DNA of 64,000 bases from JACVRW01 sp963819115 (GTDB lineage Bacteria; Actinomycetota; Thermoleophilia; Solirubrobacterales; Thermoleophilaceae): NCBI GenBank assembly GCA_963819115.1, contig CAWFUR010000011.1:1116001-1180000 (forward strand), read 5' to 3'. Positions within the stretch are counted from its first letter, which is position 1. Every line of letters begins with the position of its first letter. Of this stretch, positions 45,401 through 53,038 are shown piece by piece. The notes beneath the pieces are model-generated. The model searched no databases. It was not told the origin of the DNA and worked only from the letters and a program-made list of their open reading frames with translations. Both the position numbers and the translations under genes were made by a program.

Positions 45401-45759
45401 CGCCCCCGCCGCCAACGCTGAAGCTCATCAGCCACAAGGCGAAGATCGGCAAGCACCGCGCCTTCGCGTTCTATGTGGGAGGTCCGAAGGGTGTGCGCGG
45501 GTCCGTGCGCGTCACGATCGTGATCGGCCGGGGCTCCGCCGCCCGTAGGGTCACGTTCGCGAAGGCGCATTTCCAGCTCAGCAGGAAGAACGGCCGGGAC
45601 CGCGTGGTCGCGAAGGTGTCAAAGCGGACCCTGCGCCGGATCAAGGCCCACAGGTTCCGGGTGGTCGTGACGATGGCGGCCAAGGGGTCGAAGAGGGCCA
45701 CGGGCAAGCTGTCCCTGACGCGGCCCAAGCCGGCCAAGCACAGGCGCAAGCACCGCTAG
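42451..45759 (+). CDS. Secreted M36 (fungalysin-type) metalloprotease with C-terminal accessory domains
   Basis: About 1100 residues. Signal peptide core LLRLAAGTLALVACAAPARA, then an FTP-type propeptide (about 60-260), and a fungalysin catalytic domain with zinc motif H500-E-Y-T-H504 and the downstream ligand in DEGTADWYA (E530). A carboxypeptidase-regulatory-like beta domain (SGTVRDRDTGAPLSGALV), an F5/8 type C (discoidin-like) domain (NFSAYGCGPSSAIDGTSRTVW), a proline-rich linker and a Lys/Arg-rich C-terminal domain follow. The start is uncertain: only TTG 42451 and GTG 42406 are in frame, and no good ribosome site is visible. Probably degrades extracellular protein. Confidence 0.87.
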   Translation: MADGAPGGLQSPRRTVDGEVGGRNLTPGLTRTCLLRLAAGTLALVACAAPARAADPERDTFEAAPASTAAVPADVTAARDDLRDDLGGQGLLTVDKETGGVRFLARLDGYLTSDPSGSPSATVKDYLSDKADAFGVSPSDVSDLKLSDHTDAGGVQSLDFTQMVHGVPVVDSSVQAHLDGAGRLIAIAGGLVPDPSVDTDPSVSREDAVAAAAEGLATDAAAGRPTLVVYTSGDQLRLAWRVLVKASSTAQYDTLVDAHTGKVVRRSNLVKFASPLFDNYPGAASGGTASLHDLSGYHTPGANRLIGPYAHAFVDPNDVVPGNDLNNPILNPPSQDETPPTSGSDFNYPFTPWSPGPGTQYSEGCSSQFRCSWDPKAYQDWATNSNHSATQLFWYVNLFHDHLKAEPIGFDAASGNFEENGTVPAHDDVVVAQAQDGANLDPDGLPDPAHANNGNMLVPPDGQDGLMQMYLWAPWKDADLNALPNYRAVDGADDPSLVFHEYTHGMTGRLVTDAQGYAALNGAQAGAIDEGTADWYALDYLVEQGLFPDNPGPDVTMAPYEVVGPTGLRTQAIDCTVGSTAPQCPDYGGAGAGGYTYGDFAKVLGGAEEHGDGEIWAQTMWQLRQRLIQVHGPSDQNVQNDGVDRARMLLTDGLRLVPPNPSFLDLRNAILLADTLKGLGDHALIWQVFSQRGMGYAASTRGTDDVTPVPDATGPPALSTPTGSMSGTVRDRDTGAPLSGALVAFSGHDSGLGEDLSTHTAANGTYRIDHIPARTWDYVSVAPRAGYDRALSEDVPITAGRVLGRNFTMRRNWSLASGGAAVRSFTGSNFSAYGCGPSSAIDGTSRTVWSTLTPTSLQDPRELVVTLPQAITLGEVRIDPTSGCGDPSGAALSGYVVQVSPDASSWTTVAQGTFTSANNGRSNTVALRSLPAGVRYVKLRGLSTQQSSSPYMDVAELQVYAKPPVVPPPPPRCPPTCPPPPPPPPPPPTLKLISHKAKIGKHRAFAFYVGGPKGVRGSVRVTIVIGRGSAARRVTFAKAHFQLSRKNGRDRVVAKVSKRTLRRIKAHRFRVVVTMAAKGSKRATGKLSLTRPKPAKHRRKHR
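42469..42486 (+). terminator. Hairpin between DUF72 gene and M36 protease
   Basis: GGGGGACT-AC-AGTCCCCC, a perfect 8-bp stem 10 bp after the DUF72 stop, without a T-run. It would lie within the M36 coding frame if that gene starts at TTG 42451, which is a reason to doubt that start. Confidence 0.4.
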
Positions 45760-46163
45760 CCGCGGCGCAGCTCGAACCAGACCCGGGTGCCGGTGGCATC
45801 GCGGGCGGTGCCCCAGCGGTCGGCGAGCCGTTCCACGAGGAACAGGCCCCAGCCGCCGCGGTCGTTGCCGGGCGCGCCGGTGGTGGACGGGTCGAAACCC
45901 GGCCCCTCGTCCCGGACCTCGGTCCGCACCGACGTGTCCTTCACCGTCACGATCAGGCTCACCGTGTCGGCGCGGGCGTGCTTCACGCTGTTCGTCACGA
46001 GCTCGGTCACGAGCAGGCGCAGTGTCTCCATCAGCGGCGGGTCGAGATCGGCCCGCAGTCGTGCCAGCGCTCCGCGGGCGGTGGCCGCGGCATCCGGGCC
46101 TCCCCCGAGGCGGAGGACTAGCGAATCGTCCTCGGTGGAGCTCGGACCGTGCGCGCGGCTCAT
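45756..46163 (-). CDS. RsbW-type serine/anti-sigma kinase (HATPase domain)
   Basis: 135 residues. A single GHKL ATPase domain with N box (LLVTELVTNSVKHA), G1 box (VRDEGPGFDP) and G2-like GGWGLFLVERL. Such proteins bind sigma factors or anti-sigma antagonists and phosphorylate the latter. It is 148 bp downstream of the PP2C phosphatase gene on the same strand, which suggests a partner-switch pair, though no STAS antagonist or sigma gene is adjacent. Convergent with M36 and interlocked at CTAG. Confidence 0.88.
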   Translation of the reverse strand: MSRAHGPSSTEDDSLVLRLGGGPDAAATARGALARLRADLDPPLMETLRLLVTELVTNSVKHARADTVSLIVTVKDTSVRTEVRDEGPGFDPSTTGAPGNDRGGWGLFLVERLADRWGTARDATGTRVWFELRRG

Positions 46164-46267
46164 GGCGTCGAAGGCCAGACCGCGGAATGTGGCGAAATGC
46201 CCCGTGCTGGGGGGACCGAAACTGATACGCGTTCTCCCGTCTCTACTCGTCTCTTCAGGATTGCCTG

Positions 46268-46316
46268 CCTGAGGTGATTGTTTCGGGTCCCGAGCATCCG
46301 AAACGTCGAACTCAGG
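46268..46316 (-). terminator. Nested hairpin after PP2C gene
   Basis: Outer arms CCTGAG/CTCAGG enclose GTTTCGG-N11-CCGAAAC. The outer arm covers the PP2C stop codon. It sits in the 148-bp gap before the RsbW-type gene and may terminate or attenuate read-through. Confidence 0.45.
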
Positions 46317-48345
46317 CCGAGGCGCCGTCCGCCATCTTCAACACCAGCACCGCGATGTCGTCGCGGGGCACGCCGCCCTGGGAGCGGATCGCCTCGTTCT
46401 CCACCCGGGCGGCGATGGCATCGGCACCGGCTCCAGCGCACTCGCCGAGCAGCAGCGCAAGGCGGCCCTCCTCCAGGGCCCCGTTGCCGCGGTCCTCGAT
46501 CACCCCGTCGGTGAAGAAGACGATGGCGTCTCCGCTGCTCAGCTCGAGCGACCGGTCCACGAAGGTGGGGTCGGGCACCACGCCGAGCAGCGTTCCCGCG
46601 GCACCGACCGTTTCGACGGTCCCGTCGCGGCGCAGCAGCAGCGGGAGCGGGTGCCCGCCGCTGGCAAAGCCGACCCGGGCGTGGCCGTCCACCGGCTCGA
46701 GATACGCGTACGCCACGGTGCAGAAGCGGCGATCCGAGCGCTGGCGTAGAAGAGCCTCGTTCAGCATCTGCAGGCCGCGACTGGGCAGCCGGTCCCGCAT
46801 CGCCGCCGCGCGAAGCGTGTAGCGGGCCAGCGCGGTCACCGCCGCGGCGTCGGGCCCCTTGCCGCACACGTCGCCCACCACCACGGTCCAGCCCCTGTCG
46901 CCGGTGGCGAAGAGGTCGTAGAAGTCGCCGCCCATGTCGTTGCCCTCGCCGGTGGGGCGGAAGCGGGCGGCGGCCTCGATGCCGGGGATGTCAGGCAGCT
47001 CAGAGGGGAGGAGGCTCTCCTGGAGCGTGCGGGCGATGTAGGCCCGCTCGCGGTAGAGGCGCGCGTTGTCCATCGCGGTGCCGCAGCGGCGGGCCAGCTC
47101 CTCGGCCAGCTCGAGGTCGCGGGCGTCGAAGCGCCTTCCTGAGCGGCCGGTCACCAGGCTGAGCACGCCCAGCACGTGCCCCCGGGACACCATCGGCACC
47201 GACATGGCCGATCTCGGCCCGAGCGCCTGAACGGCGCGGAAGTGCTCCTCGTCACGGGTGCTCGCCCGGATCATCTCCGGCGTGATCTCCGAGTACAGCT
47301 CGGCTTTACCGGTGTTGATGACCCGCGCTATGCCCGTCGCCCCGTCGCGCTCCACCGGGTAACGCTGCTCCAACTCGCGCGACCGGGCCAGCAGGTCCGG
47401 GTCGGCGTGCTCGAGCGCCACGCGCGCCACCTCGCCGTCCGGGCGGATCACGTCCATCGTGCACCAGTCGGCCACCTCGGGCACGGCCAGCCGGGCCACG
47501 CCCTGCAGCAGCTCGTCCATGTCCAGGGAGGAGCCGAGCATGCGGCTGCAGTCGGATAGGAAGCGCTCGCCCATCTCGCTGCGCTTGTGCGTCGTCATGT
47601 CCTCCATCACGTTGATGGCCATGATCAGCCACCCGTCCTGGTCCTCGACCGGGGTGGCCTTCACGGCGCACCAGCGCTCCTCGCCGGTGGCGAGCTCGCG
47701 GAAGCGGATGAGCGCCTCGCTCTGCCCCTCGCCCATGAGGGCCCGGCGGCCGGGCAGCTTCTCGAGCGGGAACTCATCGCCGTTCTCGTCGAGGATCTCG
47801 TAGCGGGCCATGATGTCCACCGGCGGCACCGCCAGAAGCTCGTCCAGGGTCGAGTAGCCCAGCAGCTCGAGCGCGGCATCGTTGGCGTAGACCAGGCTGC
47901 CGTCCGGCGCCTGGCCGGTCACCGCGTCCGCGATCCCGCTCAGCATCGCCCGAAGCTCGTCGCGAGCGCGCGTGGCCTCCATCCGCGCGGTGCGCTCGAG
48001 GCTCAGCAGGTCCTCGCGGTTGGTGCGCAGGCGGGCGAAGCCCACCGCGAGCACCGAGCCCACCACCACCGTGAGAGTTCCCACCAGGTGCTGGAGCGAG
48101 GTGAACATGTCGTTGGCCAGCCCGAGCGGCACGGACACGGCCAGCGCAACGACGCCCACGATCGCCGTCTCCCTGGGGGTGGAGCGGGCGGCGGCCACGA
48201 GCGGGCCGGCGGCCAGAAGCTCGACCAGGACCGCGTGGGTGCTCAGCAGGGCGTCCAGCACCGCGATCACGGCAACGACCAGCAGCGCGGGCACAAAGGT
48301 GCTCCGCGCGTCCAGCGAAGACCACCTCGTAAAGAACGCGTCCAA
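46312..48345 (-). CDS. PP2C (SpoIIE/RsbU) phosphatase with membrane, PAS and GAF domains
   Basis: 677 residues. Membrane helices (about 15-105), a PAS domain (about 135-250, LVYANDAALELLGYS), a GAF domain (about 265-430) and a PP2C-type phosphatase domain (about 455-675). The metal-binding Asp motifs GNDMGGDFYDL, VVVGDVCGKGPDAA and FTDGVIEDRG are intact. It would dephosphorylate an anti-sigma antagonist. The RsbW-type kinase downstream is the likely opposing enzyme. Divergent from the metallo-hydrolase gene across 34 bp. Confidence 0.92.
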   Translation of the reverse strand: MDAFFTRWSSLDARSTFVPALLVVAVIAVLDALLSTHAVLVELLAAGPLVAAARSTPRETAIVGVVALAVSVPLGLANDMFTSLQHLVGTLTVVVGSVLAVGFARLRTNREDLLSLERTARMEATRARDELRAMLSGIADAVTGQAPDGSLVYANDAALELLGYSTLDELLAVPPVDIMARYEILDENGDEFPLEKLPGRRALMGEGQSEALIRFRELATGEERWCAVKATPVEDQDGWLIMAINVMEDMTTHKRSEMGERFLSDCSRMLGSSLDMDELLQGVARLAVPEVADWCTMDVIRPDGEVARVALEHADPDLLARSRELEQRYPVERDGATGIARVINTGKAELYSEITPEMIRASTRDEEHFRAVQALGPRSAMSVPMVSRGHVLGVLSLVTGRSGRRFDARDLELAEELARRCGTAMDNARLYRERAYIARTLQESLLPSELPDIPGIEAAARFRPTGEGNDMGGDFYDLFATGDRGWTVVVGDVCGKGPDAAAVTALARYTLRAAAMRDRLPSRGLQMLNEALLRQRSDRRFCTVAYAYLEPVDGHARVGFASGGHPLPLLLRRDGTVETVGAAGTLLGVVPDPTFVDRSLELSSGDAIVFFTDGVIEDRGNGALEEGRLALLLGECAGAGADAIAARVENEAIRSQGGVPRDDIAVLVLKMADGASA

Positions 48346-48379
48346 CCCGCTCCGAGCTTACTCCCGCGACAATGGCGTC

Positions 48380-49129
48380 GTGGAGGTCTGGGAAAGGGAT
48401 CCCGCCGGGGTGGTCAGGGTGCGCGCGGACAATCCGTCACCGCTCACCCTCGACGGGACCAACACGTACGTGGTCGGCCACTGGGTGGTGGACCCGGGCC
48501 CGTCCGATCCCGGCCATCTCGACACGATCCGAGCGGCCGCGGGACAGGTCGAGGGCGTGGTGCTCACACACGGGCACGCGGACCACTCCGAGTCCGCGGA
48601 TTCCTTCGGCGTCGAGGTCCACGCGCCGGGCGAGGGGGAGGAGGCCGGGCCGTTCCGCGCACTCGCCACCCCGGGTCACTCGGCGGACAGCGTCTGCCTC
48701 CTCATGGGCGGCGTGTGCTTCACCGGGGACACCGTGCTCGGCACCGGAAGCGTGTTCATCTCTCCGGGCGAGGGGTCGCTCGGGGCCTACCTGGACTCGC
48801 TGCGGCGCCTGCGCGCGCTGGACCTCGAGGTGCTCTGCCCGGGCCACGGTCCGTACGTGTGGGACCCGCGGGCCAAGCTCGACGAGTACATCGATCACCG
48901 CCTGGAGCGCGAGCGGATGCTCGTGGAGGCTCTGGACGCCGGCCTGCGGACACCCGGAGAGCTGCTCGACGCGGCGTGGGCGGATGCTCCCTCGCACCTG
49001 CGCCCGGCCGCCGGGCTGTCGCTTCAGGCCCACCTGGAGAAGCTGGAGGCGGAGGGCCGGCTCCCGGAGGGCGTGTCGGCCTCAGGGATCGGCCGGCTCG
49101 CGGTGGAGGGCCACCCCGGCGATCACTAG
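48380..49129 (+). CDS. Metallo-beta-lactamase fold hydrolase (LACTB2-like)
   Basis: 249 residues from GTG 48380. The zinc motif H64-x-H66-x-D68-H69 (THGHADH) is followed by TPGHSADS, FTGDTVLG and CPGHGPYV, all typical. The C-terminal winged-helix-like tail (about 175-240) is as in LACTB2-type endoribonucleases/hydrolases. Substrate unknown. The 3' end overlaps the convergent EamA gene by 48 bp, which is long and would yield complementary mRNAs. Confidence 0.88.
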   Translation: MEVWERDPAGVVRVRADNPSPLTLDGTNTYVVGHWVVDPGPSDPGHLDTIRAAAGQVEGVVLTHGHADHSESADSFGVEVHAPGEGEEAGPFRALATPGHSADSVCLLMGGVCFTGDTVLGTGSVFISPGEGSLGAYLDSLRRLRALDLEVLCPGHGPYVWDPRAKLDEYIDHRLERERMLVEALDAGLRTPGELLDAAWADAPSHLRPAAGLSLQAHLEKLEAEGRLPEGVSASGIGRLAVEGHPGDH

Positions 49130-49933
49130 CGCCACGCCGGCCGCCTCGGCCACCGACGGCACCTGGGCGAGCACCACCACCCCGATGATCGTGGCCGTGG
49201 CGGGCAGGAGGGACACCATCAGGGCGTAGGTCGCGCGCGGAAGCCGGGCCATCGCCAGCTGGTCGGACACGTAGGGGATCACGCTGGAGGACACGCCCAC
49301 GCCAATCCCCGCCAGCAGCGCCACCGGATCCGTGAGCGCGGGGAGGACCTCCCAGCCGCCGAGCGGGGTCACCACCAGCGCGGCGATCAGCATGGACATG
49401 CCGAGCCCGTCGATGCCGCTCACCTCGTCGTGCTGCGCGACGCGGTGGGCGAGCACGATGTACAGCGCGAAGAGCACGGCGTTGGCGAACGCCAGGGCCA
49501 CCCCGAGCGGCTGGCCGGCGAGCTGAACGTCGGTGAGCAGGTACACGCCGGGCACGGCGATCAGCAGGGCGGCGAGATTGCGCCGGGTGCGTGCGCCCGC
49601 GGCCGCCAGCACGATCACAGGCAGGAACTCGATGGCGGCCACGGTGCCGAGCGGGAGCCGGGCGATGGCCAGGTAGAAGCAGCAGTTCATCAGCGCGAGC
49701 ACGGCGCCCCAGGCCACCAGCACGCGCTTCGCCTCCCCGTCGAGCGCGCGCGTGGAGCGCCAGGGACGCCGCCACACGGCGAAGACCAGGGCCGCTGAGG
49801 CGATTCGCAGCCAGGCCACTCCCAGCACGTCCACCCGCACGAACAGCAGGACCGCGAAGGCGGGCCCCAGGTAGTGGAACACCGCGCTGACCACGAAGTA
49901 CACGTGGGGCGGGGTGCGCTGCCTCGTGACCAT
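49082..49933 (-). CDS. EamA/DMT-family transporter (RhtA-like)
   Basis: 283 residues with ten hydrophobic helices and two EamA repeats. The look is that of RhtA-type exporters of amino acids or metabolites. It is divergent from an Lrp/AsnC regulator, a common arrangement for amino-acid exporters under that regulator's control. Start ATG 49933. The substrate cannot be assigned. Confidence 0.87.
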   Translation of the reverse strand: MVTRQRTPPHVYFVVSAVFHYLGPAFAVLLFVRVDVLGVAWLRIASAALVFAVWRRPWRSTRALDGEAKRVLVAWGAVLALMNCCFYLAIARLPLGTVAAIEFLPVIVLAAAGARTRRNLAALLIAVPGVYLLTDVQLAGQPLGVALAFANAVLFALYIVLAHRVAQHDEVSGIDGLGMSMLIAALVVTPLGGWEVLPALTDPVALLAGIGVGVSSSVIPYVSDQLAMARLPRATYALMVSLLPATATIIGVVVLAQVPSVAEAAGVALVIAGVALHREPADP

Positions 49934-49961
49934 CGATCATAGGATCGTCGGTCTTGTGGTC

Positions 49962-49989
49962 TTGCGGAAGGCAGGTTCGCAGCTATCCT
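49962..49989 (+). promoter_or_regulatory. Candidate promoter of the Lrp/AsnC gene
   Basis: TTGCGG, 16-bp spacer, TATCCT, then 7 bp to the ATG at 49997. No Shine-Dalgarno, so a leaderless transcript is plausible. The divergent EamA start lies 29 bp upstream. Confidence 0.4.
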
Positions 49990-49996
49990 GGCGCCC

Positions 49997-50476
49997 ATGG
50001 CTTCGAATCGCAGCTTGAATGGCTTCGACGCCGACGATCCCCTGAACCGGCAGATTCTCGGCGAGCTGCAGGCCGACGGCCGCATCACCTTCGCCGAGCT
50101 CGGCCGGCGCGTGGGCCTGTCCGCGCCTGCGGTCACCGAGCGCGTCCAGCGCCTGGAGCGGGAGGGTGTGATCACCGGCTACCGGGCCGAGGTGGACCCG
50201 CGCGCGGTGGGCTTCGCCCTGGGTGCGGTGATCAGGATCCGGCCGGCACCGCGCGAGATGGCCAAGGTGGCCGAGCTGGCACAGCGGACGCCCGAGGTCA
50301 CGGAATGCACCCGGATCACCGGCGAGGACTGCTTCATCATGCGAGCGCACGTCCGCGACGTGGAGCACCTCGAGGAGGTGATCGATCGGTTCGTGATCTA
50401 CGGGCAGACCACGACGTCGATCGTCCAGTCGTCGCCGGTTCCGCGCCGCGGCCTGCCCCTGGACGCAGAAGCGTGA
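49997..50476 (+). CDS. Lrp/AsnC family transcriptional regulator
   Basis: 159 residues. N-terminal helix-turn-helix (LNRQILGELQADGRITFAELGRRVGLSAPAVTERVQRLEREGVI) and C-terminal RAM ligand-binding domain (VTECTRITGEDCFIMRAHV). It probably regulates the divergent EamA transporter in response to an amino acid. The stop overlaps the GTG of the next SnoaL-like gene. Confidence 0.93.
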   Translation: MASNRSLNGFDADDPLNRQILGELQADGRITFAELGRRVGLSAPAVTERVQRLEREGVITGYRAEVDPRAVGFALGAVIRIRPAPREMAKVAELAQRTPEVTECTRITGEDCFIMRAHVRDVEHLEEVIDRFVIYGQTTTSIVQSSPVPRRGLPLDAEA

Positions 50477-50880
50477 GCGACGCGAATCGCCTCGCGCAGG
50501 CGCGCCTGCTGGTTGATGCCCTAAGCGAGGGCGACGCCCGGACGGTCGAGCTCATGCTCGGCGGCGCCGACTGGGTGCTCGCCGAGGAGCACCCGGACAC
50601 ACGGACGCTCACGGACTTCCCCTCGATCGTCGCGTATCTCGAGGAGTGGAACACGAACTTCGAGGGCCTGGCGTTCACGCCCCACCGTTACGAGGCGCGC
50701 CCGGGCGCCGTGGTGGCCCTGGGCGTGGTGAGCGGCAGGGCGAGGACCAGCGGGATGGACCTGGAGGTGCCCCTGGCCCTGGTGATCTCCACCACCAACG
50801 GCGCCGTGACCCGAGTGGCCGAGTTCCTCGACCACGACCGCGCCCTGGCCGCGGCCGGCTCAGAAACGTCACATTCGTAA
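50473..50880 (+). CDS. SnoaL-like protein (paralogue 3, divergent)
   Basis: 135 residues from GTG 50473, coupled to the Lrp gene by GTGA. Pattern of an NTF2-like fold (DANRLAQARLLVDALSEGDARTVELMLG ... YEARPGAVVALGVVSGRARTSGMDLEVPLALVI). It lacks the EAVGLSE tail of the other paralogues, ending RALAAAGSETSHS, and is the most divergent member in the window. Function unknown. Confidence 0.7.
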   Translation: MSDANRLAQARLLVDALSEGDARTVELMLGGADWVLAEEHPDTRTLTDFPSIVAYLEEWNTNFEGLAFTPHRYEARPGAVVALGVVSGRARTSGMDLEVPLALVISTTNGAVTRVAEFLDHDRALAAAGSETSHS

Positions 50881-50915
50881 CGCCCAGGTCACCTCCCGCG
50901 GCTCATGCTCGACGG

Positions 50916-51929
50916 ATGGGAATCGAGGTCGTCCTTTCCGATCAATGTGATCTGAAAGGCAGCATCTGGCGAGTGGACAAGCGCGTGGCCCGGCTCGCCG
51001 CATCACAGCACGGGGTGGTGAGCCTGCGACAGGTGCGGGAGCTCGGGCTGTCGGAAGGCTCGGTCAGGCATCGGCTGCGCTCGGGTCGCCTCCACCCGGT
51101 GATGCGCGGCGTGTACGCCGTGGGCCACAACCGCATGTCGGCCGAGGGGCGCTGGATGGCGGCCGTATTGGCGTACCCGCCGCGGGCGGTCTTGAGCCAT
51201 CGTTCCGCCGCCGCCCTTCTCGGAATCCTCGAGACGGCTCGTGAGCGAATCGAGATCACCGTGGGCCGGGTTCGCGCTAGGCCGGGGATCCAGCCGCACT
51301 GCGGCGATCTCGAGCCTCACGAGGTGATGAGTCACCGTGGAATCCCGGTCACCACGCCGACGCGAACGCTCGCGGACCTCGCGGGGATCGTGGGCCCGGG
51401 CCAGCTGCGCCGAGCGCTCGAGCAGGCCGAGATCCTCCGCCTGCTGGACATCGAAGCGGTCAGACGTGCCGCCCGAGGCCGTCGCGGGGCCACGGCACTC
51501 GTCTCCCTGATCGAAGATGGAGAGCTCGGCGCACGACGCACCCGAAGTGAGCTGGAGGAGCGCTTCCTCGACTTCCTCCGTGAATCGGCGCTCCCGCTGC
51601 CCGAGACCAATGTCCCGCTTCAGGTCGCCGGGAGGGTCGTTGAGGTCGACTGCCTATGGCGCGGGCCGGCGGTCGTCGTCGAGCTGGATGGACATGGGAC
51701 GCACCACACTCGCCGCCAGTTCGAGGAGGACCGCGAGCGTGACCGGGCGCTCGCCGCCGTCCGCATGACCGTCGTTCGCATCACCTGGCGCCAGATCCAC
51801 GAGCGTCCTCAGGCCCTGGAGTCCGATCTCCGGACGCTGCTCAGGCAGCCAGTAGCCGGGCCGCCAGGCGCCACACCACCGGATCGATTCCCATGCCGAG
51901 GTGGGAGCTCCCGACCTCCACGTTCGTGA
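50916..51929 (+). CDS. AbiEi-like winged-helix protein fused to DUF559/Vsr-like nuclease domain
   Basis: 337 residues from ATG 50916; GTG 50973 (VDKRVARLAASQHG) may be the real start. Residues about 20-130 match the AbiEi antitoxin N-terminal wHTH and central part (HGVVSLRQVRELGLSEGSVRHRLRSGRLHPVMRGVYAVG). Residues about 240-325 carry the DUF559 endonuclease-like motif (EVDCLWRGPAVVVELDG...HH...DRERDRAL) of the Vsr/PD-(D/E)xK group. No AbiEii toxin is next to it. It could be a stand-alone defence or toxin-antitoxin-derived gene. The tail overlaps the convergent hydrolase by 89 bp. Confidence 0.78.
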   Translation: MGIEVVLSDQCDLKGSIWRVDKRVARLAASQHGVVSLRQVRELGLSEGSVRHRLRSGRLHPVMRGVYAVGHNRMSAEGRWMAAVLAYPPRAVLSHRSAAALLGILETARERIEITVGRVRARPGIQPHCGDLEPHEVMSHRGIPVTTPTRTLADLAGIVGPGQLRRALEQAEILRLLDIEAVRRAARGRRGATALVSLIEDGELGARRTRSELEERFLDFLRESALPLPETNVPLQVAGRVVEVDCLWRGPAVVVELDGHGTHHTRRQFEEDRERDRALAAVRMTVVRITWRQIHERPQALESDLRTLLRQPVAGPPGATPPDRFPCRGGSSRPPRS

Positions 51930-52521
51930 CCCGGGGGTTCACCGTGTCGAGGCAGGCCTCCCAGCTCACGATCCCGTCCCGCTTGCTGTAGATGGCTGTG
52001 ACCGGCACCTTGATCGGCACCCGGTTGCGCTCGCGCACGGTCGCGTCTATCGCCGCGATCTCCTGGGCCCCGTAGCGGCGGTGGAGGGCCGTGTAGGCCG
52101 GCCCGCCGACCACGGGGGTGCCGAGCGTGATCACCTGGGCCACGGCGCTCGGGTGCTCGCGGGCCACCTCACGGGCGAGCACGCCGCCCAGGCTCTGGCC
52201 GACCAGGTGGACGGGCTCCCCGCTACGGCCCGACACCTCCAGCACCGCCGCGCTCACCCGTGGCACGAGCGCCGCCACGTCGCCCCGGTTGCGACCGAAG
52301 CCCCAGCCCGTCACCGAGTGCCCCAGGGCGCGCAGGAACATCCTCAGGGGAAACGTGGAGGCGTCGTCCGCGGCGAAGCCCGGCAGCACCACAACGTCGC
52401 GGTCTCCCCGAGGGGCCCGCGCGAGCCCCGGGCTCGCCGCGAGCAGCCGGGCGAACTCGAGCGCGGCGAGCGCCTCCCAGCCGAGGCGGCCGAGGGGAGG
52501 GGGGCGGAGCAACGAGGCCAT
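51841..52521 (-). CDS. Alpha/beta hydrolase (lipase/esterase-like)
   Basis: 226 residues. The nucleophile elbow is GQSLGG with S110. Candidate Asp and His are in SKRDGIVSW and GSSHLGMG. VVVLPGFAADDASTFPLRMFLRALGH resembles the oxyanion-hole region of PGAP1/lipase-like enzymes. No signal peptide. Start ATG 52521. Substrate unknown. The overlap with the 3' end of the AbiEi/DUF559 gene is 89 bp. Confidence 0.85.
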   Translation of the reverse strand: MASLLRPPPLGRLGWEALAALEFARLLAASPGLARAPRGDRDVVVLPGFAADDASTFPLRMFLRALGHSVTGWGFGRNRGDVAALVPRVSAAVLEVSGRSGEPVHLVGQSLGGVLAREVAREHPSAVAQVITLGTPVVGGPAYTALHRRYGAQEIAAIDATVRERNRVPIKVPVTAIYSKRDGIVSWEACLDTVNPRVTNVEVGSSHLGMGIDPVVWRLAARLLAA

Positions 52522-52563
52522 CCCCGCAAACGTACGCCCCGCGGGGGCGGGATACTCGCTCCG

Positions 52564-52944
52564 GTGTCCGAGGAGAACCTGCAGCTGGTGAGGGCGATCT
52601 ACGAGGCATGGGCGGACGGCCGCTCGGCCGGCGCCCTGATCGCGGACGACATGGAGTACGTGAACCCGCCCTACGCCATGGAGACCGGCACCGGCGGCGA
52701 TCGCCGCACCCTGGGCCGGATCCGGGACGTGTATCCCGACTTCCGCGTGGAGCCCGAGCGCTACGTGGACGCGGGGGAGGAGATCGCGGTGATCGGCACG
52801 GCTCGGGGCACGAGCACGAGCGGGGTGGCGATCGAGTGGCGCCAGGCCTACATCTGGACGATCCGAGACGGCCGCGCGGTGCGGTTCCGCTGGTTCAACG
52901 ATCCGGCAGAGGCGCTCGAGGCCCTGGGGCTCCCCCCGCTGTAA
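52564..52944 (+). CDS. SnoaL-like/NTF2-fold protein (paralogue 4)
   Basis: 126 residues from GTG 52564. Begins SEENLQLVRAIYEAWADGRSAGALIADDMEYVNPPYAME and ends AEALEALGLPPL, the paralogue tail. GATACT 7 bp upstream lies in a string (GGGCGGGATACTCG) repeated in front of the gene at 55452. No Shine-Dalgarno. Function unknown. Confidence 0.78.
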   Translation: MSEENLQLVRAIYEAWADGRSAGALIADDMEYVNPPYAMETGTGGDRRTLGRIRDVYPDFRVEPERYVDAGEEIAVIGTARGTSTSGVAIEWRQAYIWTIRDGRAVRFRWFNDPAEALEALGLPPL

Positions 52945-53038
52945 CCCCTCCGGGGGACGGCCGTTGCGGGGATTGCAATGCGCAAAAACTCCTGAGAGGA
53001 TCGCGAGCTTCGAGCGTCCCCCAGAGTCTGGAGCCTGT

